This document shows, piece by piece, positions 58,405-64,000 of a stretch of DNA of 64,000 nucleotides. A model generated the notes under the pieces. It saw only the letters and a list, made by a program, of their open reading frames with translations, was not told the origin of the DNA and did not search any database. Position numbers and translations under genes: made by a program. Source of the DNA: Paraspadella gotoi (Eukaryota; Chaetognatha); NCBI GenBank assembly GCA_051294375.1, contig CM119263.1, forward strand, positions 4,296,161-4,360,160, read 5' to 3'. The stretch's first letter is position 1, and the number at the start of each line of letters is the position of its first letter.

Positions 58405-59253
58405 TGCTGAATTTACAAATTTAACGGCACGTACAACAAAGTATCAAAAGCCTGGAGAGATTACACGACATTAGAATTTCGAATTTGGACGAACTTACGC
58501 CACGGAAATAAACAAATAGTTTTTAGTCGGCGACGTATTAACGACAGAGACCGACCGACCGACAAAATCACGAAATTGAAGATTACAATTACATAAGGAA
58601 GTGAGATTTGAGGAATTGGAAAGAAGATGCGGTTGAGATGTGATTCTCGACGGCCAGGTTGGCACATGTCTTGGGTCGGTGGAAGACAGGATCGGGCCGG
58701 AAGGGTTTCCCGTTGCACTAAAGAACGAAGTTTCGGATGACGACTGATCGAGCAAGTGACGAAACGAAAGTGGAGATCACGTAAGTTGTTTGTTCGACGT
58801 TGCCAGAGACGTAGAAACTGGCAATATTTGATCGCGAATATGTTTTCGTTATGATTTTCTGTTTGGAAGGGTCGAACTGTATCGTCGAGGTTCAACACGC
58901 GTCTCCGTGCAAGATGGATTTCGCGATTGAGCAGCTTGAGAGAGAAAATTTATTTCAATGAGTCAACGGCATTATGTCGCGCCATCGCCATGGAAAAACA
59001 CGGAAGGAAAAAACCGCTTGAGATGTTCGCGAAGATGAAAAAGAAGTTACGAAGAGCGCAGAGAACAGAGCGAGGAAGTTCGGGCAAATAAAATGAGAAA
59101 AGATCGGTGGTGCTTGAAGGGGTGTTAAAGACGATGAGGAAACCATAAGGTTTGGGTCATGTAAAGAAAAAGCTAAAGTTGAGAATCCGTTCGCTGATTT
59201 GCCCGTGTTTTTTCGCGCCGTTACCTCGTCGTTACAAGCGGGACAAGAACCGG

Positions 59254-59794
59254 CAAAATTTCGTATTTGCCCAGGTGCGTTGTCGAAAGTCAAAGGAAAG
59301 TGTTTAAATGATTTTTTGATACGCTGTACCCGATAACCTTACACTTTAGTCGGCATGTTGTTAAAATTTCGCCGAAAAAAGGTACAGCTATTCCGGAGAT
59401 ATTAAAGGATTTTTTCACCAAGTTGAGCTTCATCCAAAAGACGTGCCGCGTTTCAGGTACCATTGGTACAAGGATAAGTCGATGAGGGAATTGGAGGTGC
59501 GCGAGCCGCTCGTGCCACGGTGTTCGGTGGCGGCCGGAAGCCCAGGTATAGACAGACTTTCCGTGGTGCAATATCATGGTATAGAGACTGAGTTCAAAAG
59601 AAAGATTTTTTCGCCGGAGGTGATAGCGGCGTTTTTCTTGAAAGTAATACGTCGATGATTTTTTTGATTCGTTGGACGGGATTAAGGCGGCAAGGAAGAT
59701 GAAAAGGACAATGACTGAGGGATGAGAAAGGGTGGATTTGAAACTGGAGAAATAGCAAGCATCGGACGAGAGAATTTTGTCGGACAGGCGGACG
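59254..59794 (+). pseudogene. BEL/Pao reverse transcriptase relic, copy 2
   Basis: FHQV block near 59400-59460, YVDD at 59648-59659, same stops and frameshift as copy 1. Confidence 0.8.
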
Positions 59795-60405
59795 GCGAAC
59801 GAATGAAGACCAAAAGTGGTTGACGGCAGTCGCGGACGAAGAACTGGAAAGACGATTTTGGAAAGAATGGCCGAAAACGCGCTGCCGGAGGATCCGTCGA
59901 TACGCCAAATATGATTCGAAGGATTGGAGTCGCATTTAAAGACATTTGAAAAGTCGCCCATTGTTTTGTTTTGTTGTTAAGTCGCGTGCGCGAAGTAATC
60001 TTGACCAGGAAACTAAAAAGGGAAACATTAATTAGAAATAAGCGAGGGAAGGGCCACGTCAAATTTGTGACGAGGTCGAAAACTAGATACCAAATAAAGC
60101 ATTAACGAAAATAAAAAACAAAAAAAGAACTTACCTTTAAAAATTAACGACGGTAAATAGGATAAACGAGATCAACAAAAGTTTTAAGAGCGAAAATGAA
60201 AGTAAAACATATTGATCGAGAGAAAAGATAAAGTCCTATAGGATAGGCTAGTATTAAAATAGGAAAGCATACTAGCTAGATGCGGATTACTTATTAAATT
60301 TAATTTCAACCGTATTCGAAATAACATTAATTTTTGCTCATAACAAAAAAAAAAAAAAAAAAAAAAAGAAAAGAAAAAAAGAACATTATCTAAACAAACT
60401 AATTC

Positions 60406-61014
60406 TTGCAGTGCAAGAAAGGGGGAGAGAAATTCAGCGTAGTTTCGTCCGTCTCGAATGCACGCATGCAAATGCCCGCACACGCACGTAACACGCAGTA
60501 CACAGCCAAAACTCGTTCCAGACAAGATGAAGACGGAGACAACGAAAGACGGTACGGCAAAGCGTCAAGCAAAGCAAAGCGTAAAAGCAGAGCAGAACGT
60601 CATCAGCAAGCAGAACTAGGACGTCATCGAACAGAACAACAGCGTGCATCGAGCAGAGCATCATTCGCGGCGTCAGTCCGTAGCGCGTCGTCGGGCGCCG
60701 TGCGTGGAAAGAGAGACGAAACAAGGCCAGCCAAAGATTGTTGCACACTCCGTCGTCATGGGCGTCAAGAACTGTTGCTGACCCCATCAAGGGCCAATCA
60801 AAGACGTTCTAGTTCGTCGTCAAAGGACGTTGCAACGGGTCGTCAAGGTTGTGTCAACCCAAGATGCCAGCAGAATCCGGTCAAAGAAAGCAGAACGTTC
60901 ACTCGCGGGAGAATGGGCAACCGTTACGGGGGGAGCTCGTGCCATGGAGACGACGAAAGCCGGGCGCGGACTTGGGATACGGGGAAATATACTTTGGGGA
61001 TATGGGGGAAATGA
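60406..61014 (+). CDS. 202-codon basic open frame before the 3' LTR, copy 2
   Basis: Identical to 50722-51330 and equally doubtful as a gene. Confidence 0.25.
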   Translation: MQCKKGGEKFSVVSSVSNARMQMPAHARNTQYTAKTRSRQDEDGDNERRYGKASSKAKRKSRAERHQQAELGRHRTEQQRASSRASFAASVRSASSGAVRGKRDETRPAKDCCTLRRHGRQELLLTPSRANQRRSSSSSKDVATGRQGCVNPRCQQNPVKESRTFTRGRMGNRYGGSSCHGDDESRARTWDTGKYTLGIWGK

Positions 61015-61148
61015 ACTTTGGGGAAAGGGGCAGTACGTCAAAGGAAAATACATTACTTCTTCAAATTGCAATGGGCGAAGATTTGATTTGTTTCTTGTAG
61101 CGACTATTAGTAGTTTAATTGTTTTTGGTCGAAGGGTCGACGGGGGAG

Positions 61149-61556
61149 TGTAAAGAATAGTCGTACGTTTATGAATAGCTGTATTGCACTGCATAGGTCG
61201 TATAGCGCTGCTTACGGCGTCGTCGATAATTTGTTATTTGAGTTAGCCTAGTTACTGAAACCTTCACTACCGTTTTGAGGCGCCGTAAGACGATTCGAGC
61301 GTTACCGAGTTTTTGAAACCGATTATTTTGAGAAAAACTGTAAAAATCCCTAACTGCCCAAAATGTAAGATGAAATTGTAAAATGTAATTCGACATTGTA
61401 TTTGATAAATAATAATTTCTGCAGATTTGAACACTTCGCTTCTGCCGTCACTTCACATCCTACCAATAAAACTACTCTCGTTGAAACTCAACGGGCATTT
61501 AACATTTAGACAGATATTTTTTGATTAGGCTTTTTGTAGTGGAAATTTCGATTTCA
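61149..61556 (+). repeat. BEL/Pao 3' LTR, copy 2
   Basis: Equivalent of 51465-51872. Confidence 0.85.
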
Positions 61557-61596
61557 AATAATTCTCGCGTTCATCTTCGTGCGGCCGGTCCTGTCC

Positions 61597-61681
61597 AATT
61601 TCAATATATGTATTTCTCATCTCTCTCTTCTCGTCTCTCTCTCATCTCTCTCTCGTCTCGTCTCTCTCTCTCCTTCTCTCA

Positions 61682-61724
<43 letters not shown>

Positions 61725-62082
61725 ATCATCTCTCTCTCTCTCTGACTTCAGAAAATGTGGTTTTGTTTCCATACTCGCCTTCATTCTCGAATGACAATCG
61801 AAAATATTCATTTTGACTTTCGTCATTATCTTTTTTTATAACAATACAATTTTTTTTTGTATATCTGGCAGGAAAGCAGAGCTTCTCTCGTTGCTTGGTC
61901 AGAGGGAAGCTAATTTTTTTCTCGTTTATCCAACTAATAACGAAACTTTTTTTAAACTTTATTCTGCATAAATTTTTTTAAAAAATGTTCATTATTTACC
62001 AGTCAAAAAATAATTTTCTCCTTCGTTAATCACTTTTAGTTTTGGCTCTCTCATCCTTTGGCTTGAAAACAGCGTCACACCC

Positions 62083-62117
<35 letters not shown>
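61597..62117. repeat. segment C, second copy, shortened
   Basis: Aligns to 51913-52520 with many small deletions. It ends in (CT)n then AAAA then GAGAGAGA (62083-62130), a perfect hairpin-forming switch, after which segment A follows directly. Confidence 0.85.
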
Positions 62118-62121
<4 letters not shown>

Positions 62122-62129
62122 AAGAGAGA

Positions 62130-62709
62130 GATAAGTCGACGACGACTTTTAGGAAAGTTCAGAGAATTTGCTTGGTCAGCTTCCATGTCTTCCAAACTTA
62201 TTCACCATCACCACAATCAACTGAACTCAACACATTGAACCCAATCTTCACTCACTAATAATTAAAAATTTTAATGATCAACCTAATAAGTAGAATCTTA
62301 TTAATTAGTCCTATTGATTACTATTGATTCATAATTAATCATTAAGCCTTGAAAATGATTAAAATTAAAATGCGTTAAAAACTGCTAAATACCTCGCTAG
62401 TCAAGAAACGGGAACCCATTCGAACGCCAGAGAATAGTAAAATGGTGCCCCTTAAGAACCTCGTGAGCCCCGGAATTTGGCATAATTCCACTTGTTTAAT
62501 GACGGAAAGGCAGGTCAGCCTGGGTGACAGAAATTTTTTGTCCTGAGAAGAAACTCACGGAAAACGAGGGGGAGAGAAGAGAGAGACAGAGGAGAAGAGA
62601 AAAAAGGAAGGTTCTTTCTCTTTGCAAGGCAAATTTTTTTCTTTCTTTTCTTTTCTTTTTGCGAAACGAGCGGGAGGGGAGAGAGTATATATATGAGAGA
62701 GAGAGAAGA

Positions 62710-62772
<63 letters not shown>

Positions 62773-63841
62773 AGAAGAGAGAGAGAGAGAAGAGAAGAAG
62801 AGAGAGAAAAAACCGGGGAGGGAGATAAACCCTGGAGAGACATGAAGTTCTCTTTGCATTTCTTATTCTTTAAATCTTTTTTTAAATCCTTTTTTCTTTT
62901 CCTTTCACTACTTTCTTCCTCTCTACTTCATTTCTCTTTCTTATCTTTTCAAAGTCAAAGTCTCGAGTTGAGATGAAGAAGTCAACCGTTGACGACGCCT
63001 TCTTCACACTCACACTCCACACTCTACACTCCACACTTCACACTCCACATTTCACAATCCACACTCCACACTCCAATTTCATACTCGTCACTCCTAACCT
63101 CAACCATATTTAAACCTACCATCCTGCCACAACCACCTATTGTGTCGCCTCGCTTAGATGATTGTCAGTTAAAGCAATTTGTGTCCTATGACATTTTGTT
63201 ATACATTTTGTTTGTGTTTCTTTTTAATTAGGGCATTTGAACTAATATTCCCAACCTAATCCTGAACCTGAACTCTGAGCCGAAACCCTAGCCCTAATTT
63301 CCAAACCGTAATCTCAAAAAACCCTAAACTCTACTACCCATCTTGATCCCTAACCTAATCATAAACCAATCTTTAACTTTAATCATTAACCTGATCCGTA
63401 AACCGATCCTTAACCCTAACCTGTTACTTAATCTCACCTAATTCGGAATTTAAGATAAAAGAAGGCGTTCTCGGATAAAAAGGCGAATATTATATATATA
63501 ATAATATATATATTATATATTCAATTGCATGAACATTCGAACTCGAAAATCGCAATTATCGTAATAGCTTCTCGTTCCACACTTTAAACTACCCATTTTC
63601 TCCACACCCCCCAAAACCACCACGAAACCACCTCTTTCCCACCACCCACTTCTTTTTAACGCCTTTGTTTGCTAGAACTAATTAGACGCAAACGTTCGTT
63701 AGCCTTCGTCTGAATTTACGGTGACAAGGAACGAGGTTTTCGCTTTGCATAGCAGAGGGGGGGGGGAGATGGGGGGAGAAAGAGCGATAATAAGCGTCGT
63801 ATCGCTGCGGTAAAAAGCGTCGGTAAAAAAGCGTCGGTCTA

Positions 63842-63924
<83 letters not shown>

Positions 63925-64000
63925 ATTAATCTCCCACAAACGAAGTCGAGGATTTATACTCCTCGGCATCTTTCGACAACAACAACAACTACCACTAGGA
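62130..64000. repeat. segment A, second copy, noisy
   Basis: Repeats 42333-44190 with numerous one-base insertions and deletions, often in homopolymers, up to the last base of the window (CTACCACTAGGA). Includes GA tracts (62690-62810, 63844-63924), the CACACTCC repeat (63004-63075) and the CCTAA-rich tract (63240-63440). Confidence 0.9.

Larger units (their letters stand above)
54753..61556 (+). mobile_element. degenerate BEL/Pao LTR retrotransposon, copy 2
   Basis: Same as copy 1, shifted by 9,684 bp. Every open frame compared has the same length and sequence, and no difference was seen from about 54009 to 61596, including all stops, frameshifts and the oligo-A run. Identity extends about 740 bp 5' and 40 bp 3' of the LTRs, so this is a duplication of the locus, not a second transposition. 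Confidence 0.85.

Overview
The window looks like invertebrate-animal nuclear DNA. The evidence is: no compact gene array, very abundant GA/CT microsatellites and degenerate minisatellites, tRNA-derived SINEs, a BEL/Pao LTR retrotransposon, a Penelope-type reverse transcriptase relic, and splice-donor-like sites. The phylum cannot be fixed from this sequence. No rRNA gene, functional tRNA gene, CRISPR array or prokaryotic operon was seen. Eleven N-runs break the window. Three of them (20676-20700, 36203-36227, 53752-53776) are exactly 25 bases, as expected of placeholder gaps, and two of those adjoin near-duplicate contig ends.

Layout. 1-9 kb is pyrimidine-rich low-complexity sequence with GA/CT tracts and in-frame minisatellites. 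9.3-10.6 kb holds a GC-rich 408-codon open frame, the best candidate host exon, ending in a hydrophobic stretch and a good splice donor. 11.1-11.4 and 25.0-25.4 kb are two copies of a short element with inverted ends and a degenerate TTAGG-like core; one end and a similar tract recur at 43.4-43.7 and 63.2-63.5 kb. 12.4-13.0 kb is a 36-bp minisatellite, followed by a frameshifted reverse transcriptase relic (13.30-13.75 kb) and by flank sequence that recurs after a second array at 19.9-20.4 kb. 23.3-24.1 kb has two unrelated minisatellites (12 bp and about 40 bp). 26.5-28.94 kb is repeated at 36.23-38.70 kb; the copies diverge exactly after a TTAA. The sequence unique to the first copy (28.94-36.20 kb) carries a large inverted repeat with two arms of about 2.2 kb and a 0.95-kb centre, a SINE in each arm, and an older relative of part of the arm with a conserved splice-donor-like site.

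44.2-51.9 kb is a degenerate BEL/Pao retrotransposon with its flank: 5' LTR, broken Gag CCHC box, aspartic protease motif, reverse transcriptase with YVDD, 3' LTR. It lacks room for a full RNase H and integrase. The same 7.6 kb recurs without visible change 9,684 bp downstream, across a 25-N gap, and the second copy runs into a noisier repeat of 42.3-44.2 kb. This is either a recent tandem duplication of about 10 kb or an assembly duplication.

No coherent set of host genes working together is visible. The biology here is retroelement and satellite turnover, overlaid by draft-assembly problems. Most open frames in the window are translations of simple repeats and were not called.
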